Shown: positions 33,470 to 45,800 of the stretch, piece after piece | Numbering within the stretch: position 1 is the stretch's first letter | Layout of the letters: each line of letters begins with the position of its first letter | NCBI GenBank assembly: GCA_037903475.1 | Contig: JBAJFG010000475.1 | Span: forward strand, 372,001-436,000 | Origin: Ancylostoma caninum | Taxonomy: Eukaryota > Nematoda > Chromadorea > Rhabditida > Ancylostomatidae | Direction of reading: 5' to 3' | DNA length: 64,000 nucleotides | Notes under the pieces: model-generated | The model's database searches: none | The model's input: the letters and a program-made list of their open reading frames with translations, nothing else | Told to the model about the DNA's origin: nothing | Program-made: the position numbers and the translations under genes

Positions 33470-34050
33470 CACATGCTCTGGATAAATATGTTGTACCAAT
33501 ACCATCAGATATTCTCAAACGCCAACTAATCAGAAACCGAACATACGACCGCATATGCTCCACAACCAAATACGTTGTTTCTCCTGAGGACAGGTGATTG
33601 CATGAGTTCGGGAGTAATCTGCTTGATCTCTTGCAAAGGTTGCGGTGAGGAGTATGTTGACGAAACGGCATGCCCATTATATGCGCGTATAAAGGAGCAC
33701 CTAGATGGCAAAGAAAAATCACGCACGATCATAGGGCACTCACAGAAGGCTACGACAGGATCTTAGAGCGAGAGCTTTAAACATCAGTTCGCATAACTTT
33801 GGTGCCATTGTGGATTCGGGCGAAAAGTCCAGAATGAATCACGATGGAGGAATACCTCTCAACCACGGGGAGTGGTGCCAAATCTGGGATTACTGTTCTG
33901 ATCTGGAAGAGTGCGCCCAAGTCATCAGCTCTTGTGGACAGTTGGCGGTCGCCCCACAACCGAAACCCAGCAATAACGTCACTCTAGTGACACCAAGGCG
34001 ATGTGCGTTTGGTTCAGCAGCCAGGTTCGTGATTGAAAAACATGCTTAAG
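33470..34050 (+). pseudogene. Penelope-like element, linker and GIY-YIG fragment
   Basis: Reading the plus strand with frameshifts: LIRNRTYDRICSTTKYVV, then DCMSSGVICLISCKGCGEEY, VDETACPLYARIKEHLDGK, and later TSVRITLVPLWIRAKSPE. This order (RNR-YDR segment, Cys-rich linker, GVxYLIxCxxCGxxYVGET, R-IKEHL, LxxxWIxAKSPxMN) is that of the C-terminal GIY-YIG endonuclease domain of Penelope-like retroelements. The G of the usual YVGET is D here and stops break the frame, so the fragment is inactive. The RT part is not present upstream. Confidence 0.72.
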
Positions 34051-36600
34051 ATTTGTTTGTAGTTCTGCGGAGATTTGACTAGATAGTTAGCTCATCGAAT
34101 CACCCATTTCGGGTTCTGAAGACGGCGATTTGACAAAATGCAAGCCGAAATAAATTAGTTCCCAATCTCGCCTGAAGCTCCGGATTATTTCTATGCAGAC
34201 GAACGGTAATAACGTTTTTGGCAATGGAGCTTAGCATGGGTGGGGAACGAATTCGAGGTCAGGATCTCCGGCTTCATATTTTCTGGAATATCTCATTTTG
34301 CATTATCACGAACATGTGGTACGCTTTCCTCGTAAGCATTCATCCATTTGTTACAGAACGGAATCGGAAGCTTCAGTAGCAGCAATCTTCCATAATTGTA
34401 GGTGGTGACTTTGTCGTTTCGTCACAGTAGACCCGCAACAAATTTATTCCACACTCGGACAGTAAAAAGAGAACCCTTGCAGTCCATTACATGCGTCATC
34501 GGTTTCTTCTGTAAACATGTTGTGAGAACTGTTCAGTGAACAGAGCGGAAAGTAGAAAACACTGACCAACGCATGCTCACTATTACCTATGTACTCACAT
34601 CTAGAGGAAGGAATTCCCTTTAGCGAGGCGTTGGAAATATGTCTTTTTTTTCGAGATTTTGCTTCCTTGTTGTGATGCCCTCTATCTGATAGGAACGCCT
34701 GCAGTGTACAAACATTGACCTATTTTTGCAGGTTCGACAAAGGTTGACGAAAACAACGTAAAATCACAGTTCTCATGAAGTTTACCTATAACTTTACACT
34801 CATGCTATTCAATAAATTAACTAGATCGTCCTCAATTTATAAATTTATTGAGGACGTCATTGATTTCGCGTACCCCCCCCCGTGCATGGTAGATGAAGAG
34901 CGCTTCCGTTGACCATCTCATTAGTGGCGGATTGGACAGATCAGTTCATGATGCTGGGATTCTTGATGCGTTAGACATGCAAACCAGCGTTGGCTTTATC
35001 CTATCCTATAGACTATGTTACGAGACGCAGAACGTGAAAGCTGTTCCGCTAACCTCATCTTGCTCAGTTATTCTACACTGAATCGTAGCCCTGTGAACTA
35101 TTCAGTACAGATCCAAGCGACTGTCATACCAGGGGTCGTATGCATCATTGAGATTATCATGGCTAAGCATCTCAACATCTCACAAATTTGTCCATTGCTA
35201 GCACGGGCATCAACACGTTTATCCTGGGTAATCATAATCATGCATTTAGGGCTGGCATGCATCAATGAGATTACCTATGGTAAAGGACAGAACGCCCCCA
35301 CTTTAAATAATAACCTACCACTCATAAACCGACCGACGAGCGGATGGCTAAAGGGGTGGGTATATCCTATTTGACCCCGAGCCTGTAATAAGTTTTACTC
35401 ACTTTGGAGAAACGGCATGATTCGGTGCTCTGCGGACTATTAGCGCCCCTCTTGCTAGCAAATAGTTGAGTGGGACCATTAAATCCTCTGTTCGTTAGGC
35501 AGAACCCTGCGAACCAGTCACTATCGCGAGAATTCCATGTTCTCAAGCTTCGAAAGCTTTTTTTCGTAAGAGAAATGATGGGCATTGAAACTCCCACTAT
35601 ACTCCCAACCGAACGAGTTTGTATGAGCCTAATCAAAATCCTAGAGCTTACGAGAAATGGAAACTTGGTCAAAGTGGTCGCTCGTAATGCGATGTGTGCT
35701 CTATCATGCAGTTTTCAATGCTGATATCGAATGCATTGCCCAAAATTCCCGCGCCTTTCTGCGCTGAAAGAAGTCCATTGCTCATAATTTGCAGTGTTGT
35801 ATTTTTCTTCTCAGGCCCCGAGGATAAAAATTGCATGAATGGCGTAGCACCTTGTAACGTGGAGCGATAAACTGGATAGTTTTATCTTGCAGTTTCTCGC
35901 TGAATGTAATTAAATGTTGGTAAGAATTGCGGTCGAGAACACTGAGTAGTTGCACGACTAAATAACATAGGTGCATTTTCATTTAGCATGAAAATCTTCC
36001 ACGGAACTGCACACAAAAACTATGGCAATCGGTCTTTCGAAGGCAGCTTCAGTCTAAGACTGTATGTTTTCCATCAGTTCCTCTTTTGTTTTCTCAGATT
36101 ATTCGAAAAGCATAGTGCAAATTATCCTCAGTGAGCAAATGCACCTTAAGACCAATAATTGGACCCTACTATGACACCTTCTCACGCTCTATTGTGGACA
36201 ATTTGACTTGCATTACCCGCTAGTGTGTAATACGCATGATTGATGCGTCTTCATTTTTGTCACAACGTTACTTTTAGCATTGAAATGACGGGCGTCTTTC
36301 GGCGAATTCTGAGTGACCAACGCAAGAAGCGTTGTTGTGGCAGGTTTCGAGAAAATGATCAGCTGACCTTTTACACGAAAATGTTCACGGGATATAATTG
36401 GAGACTGTTGATCGCGTAATGTGCAATCTTGCTCAAATGGACTGTTTGTAGTACTAGGGACGAAAAAAAATCTTGAGCCGATTTTTTTGAAAGTCCCAGA
36501 ACTTTTGATTATTGATAGGTAGCCATGACCTACTATGTGATATTCGTAGTCCTTCTCCATAATAGGCATGTATGGCTGAATTGCCTTCCCTAGTTTTAAT
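34051..36600. other. Unassigned stretch
   Basis: No gene is supported. A near-perfect hairpin, CGTCCTCAAT...ATTGAGGACG, lies at 34,827-34,856. A C9 run lies at about 34,873. The ORFs at 35,015-35,374, 35,672-35,367 (minus) and 36,569-36,213 (minus) show no domain. Confidence 0.35.
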
Positions 36601-36639
36601 TACGACGTCTGCAAGAGGTCCTCCAAGCCAAAGTCAGTT

Positions 36640-37309
36640 TTTCCAGCTCTGTCCACACCGAATGGAGTTTCCGGAACACCTGATTACTGGAGATGAGAGT
36701 TGGGTCCTCTACGAATCTAACAAGCATCGTGCCATGTGGCTCCGTCGAGCAGAAGATCCGCCAAATCGCACCCCCACCCAAGCAAGTGTCTTCTTCGCTA
36801 TCTCTGGGATCCGCGAGGAATGTTGTAGTATGAGCTGCTCCCGCAAACATACACAGTCACCACCAACGCTTACGCCAATCAGCTCCAGAAAGATGCTATT
36901 CGAGAAAAACGGCCAAGACAAGTTTCTTGTTCACCTAAGCCATGCAGACGTCAGGCCCCATATAGCTAAAGATACCTATGAAAAATTGGAGGAGGTCGGC
37001 TGAGTCGTGATTCCCCACCCACCCTATTCTCCTGATGTTGCCCCTTCCGACTATCACCTTTTTCGCTCCCTCAATGCATTCCTAGCTCAGAAAAAAATTC
37101 ACCAAATTTGAGGATTTTGAAACGGTGGTCAGCTATTTCTTTGACTCCCAGTCTCTCTGTTCTGGGTGAAGAGGACCACTGACCTGCCCATTAAGTGGGG
37201 CACTGTAGTGACTATGGTGATTATACTGTGAAGTAAATTTTTTGTAAGCTGAATAACAAAATAAAGTGGAAAAAAGTGTCAAAATGCTCAAGACTTTCTT
37301 ACCACCCTG
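36640..37309 (+). pseudogene. Mariner-family transposase relic 2
   Basis: Readable blocks in order: EHLITGDESWVLYESNKHRA (first catalytic Asp at 36,692), YELLPQTYTVTTNAYANQLQ with AIREKRPR, then HADVRPHIAKDTYEKLEEVG and PHPPYSPDVAPSDYHLFRSL (third acid). These are the mariner DDE blocks in order, over at least two frames, with a TGA where Trp follows the REKL-type helix. In the second block, where mariners have DNARPH, the aligned residue is Ala (ADVRPH), so the second catalytic Asp appears lost. The 3' end near 37,280-37,309, TCTTACCACCCTG beside TA, is a likely terminal repeat. The N-terminal DNA-binding half and 5' repeat are missing. Confidence 0.78.
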
Positions 37310-38860
37310 ATATGAATGATAGCGCTAGGACTGGAAAAAAGAGGAAAAAGAAAATAATATAATATAACCAGTTACGTTCCTATCCCTACACGGAAATTCA
37401 ACGCAGATTATTCAGTGAATGAGGAAAAGAAAACTATGTAGCAGAAAAAAAATAGTATGAACACCCTCTAATGTCCGTGTCTTGAGATCTTATATGAGCA
37501 TTAGGGATTCCATCTCCTTTTTAAGTAGCGTAGTTCCTCTCAATGCACAGTGAGCGTCATCGTAAACGCGTTTTTACAGACGCGGGAAGCACGCATCGCG
37601 CCCGCGCCGCTCCCGCTGGAATCGCCGCCGTGATAACAAACCGCGGGGTTCTCTTTGTAGTTTTCATTCTCTTCAGTGCCAACTATCAAGAAAACCCTGT
37701 AGTTTGCTATTAGGCGACGATTCCGTGGCGTGTTGTGGCGAGCCCGAGCTGCGGCCTTCTCGATCCCATGAAAAACGTACTTCCACCGATGTTAGCTGTG
37801 TTACCTTCTTGCATGCTTGGGTAATTGAACCGAGTTAGATTTGCCTTACCCTAACTGTAGTGTTTACTCTCTCATGCTAAAAACAACTAACTTGATGTTC
37901 CAGGTAGAGATATCAGTGACTGAAAATTCGAACAGCTGCCTTTTTTCGACTCACTTCTTCTTCTTTATTTCTCACTCCAGGTAAATAGCATAAACAAACA
38001 TAAACAAATGCCAAACTCAGCACACGTCTTCTTCAAATTGTCCATATATCACTTCTCATAAGAAGGAGAAGATTTCACACTCCCAAGTACATTAATCATC
38101 ACTCCCGTTCTCGTGTTTTCAACGTGGACACTAGATTTTTATAGCCGAGAAAAGATGGACATTGCTCGCACCAGTTGTGGACCGAACCGTCGTCAACGCT
38201 GATTACGTAGGCGCAGCGCCAGTGTCAACGACGATTTGTTTTTGCCTCGACATCATCGCGTAATCGCATAGCGCGACTAGTTTAGCGACCTCACCTATTC
38301 ACCGAAAAGTCTATCCTATTAATTACCGGTACCATGGGTGTGTGTTGTTGCAGTCGAGACACGTACATCTACAAATTTGACAGGTTTTCTGAAAAATTTC
38401 AGGAGTCGTATGGAATTTTTTATGTTTAGGCTATTGCAGTATTCTGGGATCCGTGGAGAATCGGAGAGAATATTGGTGTCCGATCGTTCGAAATGAAAGA
38501 GAACTGCTCCCTAGAATATTCGGGGGTTTCGCTATGGTATGAGGGGGTCATACGCGTTGCGCTCGACTGGAAATGACAGCGTAAGCTGGCGTATCGTAGG
38601 TTGTAGGCGCAGACAACGCTGTTGCGCTATTAGTGAGGTGTCTTTCTAAAGAAATCATCCTTTTTTGTGGTCCTTTTACTCTTGTGCTAGAACGCTGATT
38701 AAGTTTGCTTACCCCTGGTTTTTCAACTAGAGTCCAGAAAATTTTAAGGAGTTCTACTTTCAAACGAACCAATGTTACTACTTTTGGGGTTAGTTTCGTG
38801 GAAAGTTCCATTCTGAATTAACAGAAATAACATACAGTGCCTGTACACCACTCTTATAAG
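37310..38860. other. Unassigned stretch
   Basis: No gene is supported. GC-rich patches at 37,565-37,625 and 38,195-38,280 and a CTTCTTCTTCTTTATTTCTC tract near 37,955 are the only notable features. Confidence 0.35.
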
Positions 38861-39240
38861 ACGTCTGAGTTGCCGCGATGCACCACATGAGCTGCGCGGC
38901 AGACCAGCTTGGTGCCATGCTTGTCGGGCGCTGTCGTCACTGGTGTTTGAATTGTAGTTTTCACCAGTTTTTCTTCGCACCTTGTTTCTGGTCCAAAAAA
39001 CAGAGGCCGAATATCAATACCAGTAACCTCTGATAACCACAGCGCCCGTCTGGTCTGCCGCGCCGCACCACCTAAGCGACGCGCCAGACAAGCTGACTGA
39101 GCTGGCCGCTGTGGTTCGTTGCGTCTTTGTTTTTGGCCCTGAAAAACAAGAAAACATTAACACCGGTAAAGTCCGATAGTCACAGTGCCCAGCTAATCTG
39201 CCACGCCACTGAGGTGGTGCGTCGCGGCAAACTCGATGTG
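38861..39240. repeat. Cluster of three GC-rich hairpin repeats
   Basis: Three copies of a dispersed repeat: 38,861-38,943 (reversed), about 39,036-39,100 and about 39,160-39,235. Shared words are CACAG(C/T)GCCC, TCTGCCGCG or TCTGCCACG, and GTGGTGC followed by TCGCGGCAA. The two forward copies also share an upstream segment (ATA...ACC(A/G)GTAA). A fourth copy is at 58,381-58,438. Short self-complementary stretches occur within units. Function and class are unknown. Confidence 0.6.
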
Positions 39241-40459
39241 CGATATTCCGTGATGCAAAAGTGAGAGACCATCACCACATTTGCTGTCTAGCCGCGGAAC
39301 TGTCCACTCGGAATTTCTGAGAACACTAGGTTTAATTCACCAGTTAGGTCTTCTAGAATAGCTTGACACAACAAGAAGATGATGTGTTTATTCGTTCTGA
39401 AGGCTGCACGTGAGATTTTCAGCGCTTCTTTCGCCTTGCGTTTTCCTGGACTGAAAACTTTTGAAAACCCTCACTGCTTACTTCATTCATTTCGCGTCTC
39501 TTTTTTTTTCGGAATTGTTAACCCTATGTGTACATTGGTCATCCAATTGTAATCGTTTAACCAGATCTATGCACTTCTCAATGCGACAGTATTACAGTCA
39601 CGGGAAGGACATATTTCTCCCTGTGAGAACGGGCGGCTATTTTCAAAAAATCGGCGCAGCGCAAAATGTGGGTGGCAGTTGGAACGGTGACGAGAACAAT
39701 GACAGACATAAAGGACAACTGCACTGTCTGTGGTCTTGAGGATTTTTTTTACTCCCAAAAATAACTTGTGAAGAGTGAAGTAACGATGTAGAGTCCGTCC
39801 AGAAATGCGGACCTCGTCCTACGAATTTATACATTCAGTCACGCGAAGACAGGCCCGGTATTTATGGATTCCATCACCTTCCGTCCACTGTTCACGACGA
39901 ATTTTACTGTTTTGTTGACAGTGACAGGTTTTTAATCGACGTCTGAGGTCTCCATAGTCTTCTGTTGCGATCTTGATCTTAGTGCGTCACCATTTTATTT
40001 CCCAGAGTTGACGAAACGGTAATTTCGAGTGGTAGCCAGTTCCAGGAGATTTTCCAGGAATACTAGGGGGAAAATCTTCTGGAACGGAAACAGTCAGACC
40101 CCTTTACTCGGTTGGGTTTTTCATTTGCCTGAGAACCTTCCGATACTTTTTGCCCGAAAAAAAAACTGGGTCAGGATAAGTCCTTATGAACTGATTAGGT
40201 CCAGTGTTCAGTAAACTTTATCCAAGCGGATAAACGCGCTTTAACAGTCATATTAGTGTGCTTTGGACACTCTGCTATTTAATAAGGGTTGTCCACGCAT
40301 AAGAGGATCAATTTCCTCCAGAGCAGCTCATCTCTCGGGTAATTTTCGGGCTTCTTTTATATCAACACCATATGACACTATTCAAATTGATATTGAAATT
40401 CCTTCTCTAGTGACCCTTTATCTTGTTACCGTAATTTTGGGCCACCCTGTGCAGTTTGT
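39241..40459. other. Unassigned stretch
   Basis: No gene, RNA or repeat copy recognised. Several 60-100 residue ORFs overlap on both strands without domains. Confidence 0.35.
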
Positions 40460-40641
40460 TACAGTCCTTGTCAAAAAGATAGACGGATTCCGTGACTGCG
40501 GAAACGCGGTGGGACCCGAGCGATGGATGGGGAGCGAGCATGCTCCAAGTGAGAGGGTGCGGTAGGTCCCAACGCGAATCTGCGGCCGCGACGATATGAA
40601 ACCGCACGCGCAATCCGTCTATCTTTTCGACAAGGACTGTA
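40460..40641 (-). mobile_element. CAGTCC MITE, copy 2 (reversed)
   Basis: 182 bp including flanking TA, the same length as copies 1 and 3. Its interior reads as the reverse complement of copy 1 (CGGAAACGCGGTGGGACCCG at the left). The left TIR has TCAAAAAG where the others have TCGAAAAG. Confidence 0.9.
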
Positions 40642-40805
40642 GCTCAGAGCTGGCCCCTGGTGGGACTTTGGCCGCAATTACGGTATCACCATTCACAAAT
40701 CACAATTTCGGCCAACTGATCTAGTTTTTACATCTTCTTGATGTGTATATGATGTGAGTTCTTCCATTTTGATGTTTCCCTACTGCCATTCAGTAAAATT
40801 TCCTT

Positions 40806-40960
40806 TCAGACGCATCCTGTGGACAAATCGTAATTGCAGACCAAGTCACCTCAGGTGCCATCTCTGAGGTAGCAGACCATGCGTGGGTAGGAAGATGTAC
40901 CGTTTGCGGAGATACAACAACTCATGACACCTGTCCCGTTCTATCGGATGATTTCAAATA
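40806..40960 (+). other. Possible exon with a CxxC...HxxC zinc-knuckle-like motif
   Basis: After a CTTTCAG acceptor-like word, one frame reads DASCGQIVIADQVTSG and HAWVGRCTVCGDTTTHDTCP before TAA at about 40,958. The Cys-X2-Cys-X5-His-X2-Cys spacing resembles a short zinc knuckle. No flanking exon or retroelement domain supports it, so this is speculative. Confidence 0.25.
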
Positions 40961-42234
40961 ATTTCTTGAGGAGTAGTAAAAAAAACTACACTTCTGGTCG
41001 AACTTATCAATTTTGGGAAACATGAATGTTCCCAGAAAGGCTCTGAGCCTTTCTTTCGTCTGGAGTGGGCGAACCTATCAATACTTGCAATAGTTTGTAA
41101 CTGCTGCTGAGTCGAGTCATTCAATTTTTTCCAGGACGACTCGTCAATTTTAGGCCGGCGGATCGGCCAAAACCTTCCCGGGAACGTCCATGAGTCCCCC
41201 CCCCCTCCACCACCTATAGCTGTTTCAAGCAATTATGTAGAATCACAGGTTCTCAGCCGATCTTTGACAAAACAAATGTTTGGTTGGAAATTCGCCCAAG
41301 CGAGGCTATATTAGGCTCTCCGTTGTGAATCGCTATCGAACGAACGGGGTGATTTCTGATTCCTTCTCGCCTTAGTCGATTCTGATTTACGACTGCGCAT
41401 TTACCCAATGTTGTCGTCTCCACCTGACACGTCGAAGGGGGAATCAACATGAGTGTTGTCTTTTTGATCGGCGCTGCCTACTTCCTGCTTTCCGTTTGCC
41501 ATTCTGCTTACTGTCGATATAAATATCTTTATTTACGGAAGAAATCTGATCATTATCGATGTTTCACAACTAAGCCGCCTTATGTACCTAGCAATAGCGA
41601 CACGTACTGAGTTTGAACACAAGTTTGCTTTTTCTACTGCAATTTTTTTCGAAACATTTGCAAATTTTTAACGGTGTCCTCTGAGCTAATTGAGGGCATT
41701 CTTGCTACTCCGCAAGTGAATGTTATAACGCAACTTATAAGCTTCAAGTAACCTGCAGCATTAGAGTTAAGAAAAGAAATAGCGTATCTTATCGCTCAAC
41801 AGTAGCCAAGGAATGGTGTCCCTGGTCCAGGAACGATGTTCATTCCCGAACAGATCCCACATTCCTTCGTCTCAAATCTCAGGCCTGAGAATTGCTCGTG
41901 AGAAGACAGATGATTTACTGGAATATAGTACGACTCAAACCGACCGTGCAAATGATAATGTTCAGCAAAAAAAGTCCCAGAGAGGGTGAAGTCATCCTAC
42001 CCTATGATGTCGTCGGGCATCGTCTGTACTGCCAACATTAAAGCAGCGCCAAACTCTCGATATCCTTTTCCATACACCTCGAAGAGTATGGCCATGGTTT
42101 TGGTACATATCGCTTGAGAGCGGTGCCGATAACACCAAATGGATACGCACCAAAATCAATGTTGCCGTGATATCAACGAGCGAATTGCTGTCCCTCTGAT
42201 GAGTATAGCTCCAGCAATACGACTTTAACCCACT
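40961..42234. other. Unassigned stretch
   Basis: No gene is supported. A run of nine C near 41,197 and short unsupported ORFs are present. Confidence 0.35.
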
Positions 42235-42884
42235 GACGACCGCGTGGCTCACCGGTGAGCCGCGCTTCTTTGGTCGCGTGGGACGGCGCGGCTCACCCGT
42301 GAGCCGTGCCGTTATCAAGTACTGGACCTTATTTTCAAATTATTTTGCAGCATTTCCATATGAAATGGGTACAATACTTCCTGAGAAGGTCTCAAAGAGG
42401 TCTCAAACCACTGTGGTTAAGAAAGAGTTCTCCTTTCTTGCTACAAATACCATGAAAAGGATGGGATTTTGAAATCGAGTAAGATTGCTTTACATTTCTC
42501 CCGCAGTGGATGGGAGCAATCTGGATAAAAGCCACAGTTACATAGAAACACGTTTGCTACATCCTACACTTCCTTACTCGTCAGGTTAGAGCCATCCAAA
42601 CGTGTATACTCTCTGAACACTTCCTTATAGCATTCAGAACACCTTTTACAAAGTTCTTTCGGCTTAATGGAATCCAGGAGAGTTTAGATTCTCTCCTTTT
42701 CTGGTCCGCTGATACCAGTAACCTTCCGAAACTAGATTTCAAATTATTTTCGCGAAAAGATCGGTTTTAGTCCTCATTTTCTTACCAGAACGGTGTGGAA
42801 CTCCGCGGGTGCCGCACTCTTGAAAGGGGCGTTGGTCCTACGCGCCAGACACGCAAAAGTGCGCGCGGGTCGTCAATGGGTTAA
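42235..42884. mobile_element. piggyBac-like MITE
   Basis: TTAA flanks both ends (42,235-42,238 and 42,881-42,884). The termini are inverted: CCCACTGACGACCGCG on the left and, reverse-complemented, CCCATTGACGACCCGCG on the right. TTAA duplication plus a CCC-starting TIR is the piggyBac signature. The left subterminal region holds a perfect 16-bp palindrome, GGCTCACCGGTGAGCC, and a near-copy, GGCTCACCCGTGAGCC, about 40 bp apart. At about 650 bp without a transposase domain it is non-autonomous. A 64-codon ORF inside has no recognised domain. Confidence 0.8.
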
Positions 42885-45800
42885 AGAGCACTTGTTGCTT
42901 TTTAGCCACGTTCGTATGCGAACAGGAAGTACATACTGTTTTCTTTTGAATCAGCGCTTGGTGCTTCAGCTAGAAACACCAACAGATTAGTATCTCTAAG
43001 AAGAAAAAAAAGATGACAAATATACTACAGTGGAAGAAAATTTCTTCTGACCGGTATGTGATCATCTTCTGAAAATAAAAAGTGGGTGGGAAAAATTGCG
43101 TTCAAAAAACGACCAGCTGATCATCAACCACAATATTCGATTACGATATTGTGCAGAGTTGATTTCTGCTGCATGGCATTTGTTTTAGTAATTTATAGCA
43201 GGAGTTTTCGCAGTGGGGAGGGCGCTGTCCGTCTCCCTTCCTCTTCGAGAATAAATGAGTTGATGCATTGCTTTATGAAACCTATACATAAAATATGCCA
43301 ACCCTTACCATACTTTTTTTTAAATCGGTGTGGGGGGGGGGAGTGGCGCTTAAGGCACCTGTAAACGAGCTGAGGGAGAAAGGATCTTGGGAACAAAGGG
43401 CACCATCCAAATCCAACGGAGGGTGTGGGATACTTCTCACCGGATATCACCAATTTAAATATCGATTAATTGATCAATTTTATCTTTTTTTTTCTTAGTT
43501 TGGCTGTAGTACCGATCGAAATATGAATGATGCCTACTGGACCAACCCAACTCACTAGTCGTTTCAACCCTTTCTTGAACTGCAGCTTTTTGAGTGTTTG
43601 TTCACAATAAACCAAACGTATTTCTAGTAGCTTCATTCAGTTTGCAGTCTTCTTCCTGAGATCGTCCTCGTTCTCACAGTCCATCAACCGAGAAGAATTC
43701 CGTCACTGACTTCCGTTGTATTTTTTGTGAGGTGGTATTTAGGCCTTGTAAACGCTCCTCAGTTAGATTTCCCGTCCCAACTTGTGCTAAGTTGAGGCCA
43801 TACCCACAGCGAGAATTTGGGTGACTAAGACTTTTCCACTTAGTGCGGTGATGATGGGAATCGAGATGGAAGGTGATGTGCACTGTGATGATCCACACAT
43901 ATCTTTTCCGTTATTGTCATCACTGACATCGCCTGTTCATTCTTATTCACTTCGAAAGAGCGAACTTCACGGATACTCGCAATGTTACAGTACTTTGGAC
44001 TGTTACAATGCTCTTACGTATTCATTGATTCTTTGAGGCGGATTGTTTATTCTTCTCTCACAACTTTGCTAGATGAGTGCGCCTTCTTCGTTTTCTCTAG
44101 TAGACGATGGGCTTTCTAGATGCAACATCCTGAGTTTCATTTAGTTCAATTCCTCGTGGGGCCTAACCTCTAGAACAGCCCTTCTCTGTGCTAAGGGCTA
44201 CTCGTGTGACGCTTCCATGCTGCACGAAGGGTGGAAGATAGGTGAACCCCTAATTAGAACCGCCTGATGTATCGAATTTGACGTGAATCTTGAGAGATCC
44301 GAGCGAACTCTTAAAGTACACCTATCGCAGAGTTCGCAAGCGCACGTACCGGAAATGTCCCAGCAACCTGGCTGGAGGGATTCTCGTTACGTTCTTTTCC
44401 AATTCGCAAATGTCGTTCTTACGCTGTTCAGCCGTCATTTCTATGATTAAGAAGACGGTTTTCAGTGGATTCATGAGACGAAGACGCAATAAAAACGGCT
44501 CGAAGCCGTTCGCTGTCGGATTCGTTTAGTCGCCCTTGGCTACTTCGTCTCCTGCAGCGGAGCATTTCCACCTCGTCGTCCAGACGGTCCTCAATCACTC
44601 TACAGTACACCGTACTTGAGCAAAAATATCAACTTCATAGATAAAGAAACCAGTTCCAGCAAAGCACTTAGATGTGTGGGGCGACGATGGCAGTAGCTAG
44701 CAAAAAGTCCCCTTCCAAATGTCCGCCACGAAGCCGTTGTCCCGCCGCTGCCGTTATCGCCCTCTCAATCCGTTCAAAACCCGTCTTCATTTCGACGAAA
44801 TCGTTGTTTCCCTTGTGGTCTTCGCCCTCACATGGTGGGAAAGTGACCGGATCTTCTCGCTAAATAGTAGTTCTTTGTGTTCCCCCATTCATAGTGCATT
44901 GTCATCGCCGTCGTTGTCTGTCAAACGCACCATGCACCCATCAGAGATTATTATCCATGTTGAACTGGTGACTCGTGTGACTTGTTTACCGCCACAGTAC
45001 AATGCTCCAGGAAGTGTTTATACTAGTGAGATGAAATGTAGGGCGATAGGGCGACAATTTGATGTGATGTGGAATTCAATCGCGCAGTAACTTTCCGATA
45101 TGGATTGATAAAACTCGAACGCTATATCATGCAGCAAGGCGGTCAAGGACGGCACACTTTTCGGGCTGGCTGGCCATGAGGGAAGCGCGAGCGACGGCGC
45201 TGCCCGCCTCGCTCTGCTTCCTAGTTCTTCGACGATGTTTTCTCGCTTCAATTTTTCCTATTTCCCAAGAATTTTGCGGGAGAGCTGCCGCGATTGGCTC
45301 ACTGGTATCCAGGGACTTGAACACTCTCACTTTCTTGCATTTCATGGATGCATTTTGCATGTATTACTTTCCATGGTTTTTTTTTTCTAGTGGAATTACT
45401 TACTGTGCCGCGTGAATATTCTTTCACGCCCGAGGACGAGTAGAAAAAATTTTCCTAGGAATGGGAGATTTTCATCCTGCTATCCTGATGCAAAGAGGGT
45501 CAACTAATAACTGATAAGAGCTGTGTTCACAAATTAACTTTCGCCTGTCGTAGCCTTTTTTCTTTATTTCTGGTATTCATGGTTCATCCCCTAGCTAAAA
45601 AAATGAGTGAATAAATAACTGGCTCCTTAATTCAACCACTAGAAGGCTCCACACATTTGCAGAACTTTGAATGACGACGAACTCTTCTTTTCATCCAAAT
45701 AAGAATTTCCGACGACGAGAAGTGCTATAACATTTTCTGCCACCCTTTTCTCTTTACTCACTTCTTGCCTGAGTTTTTTTCTCTCCCCATTTGAAATCCA

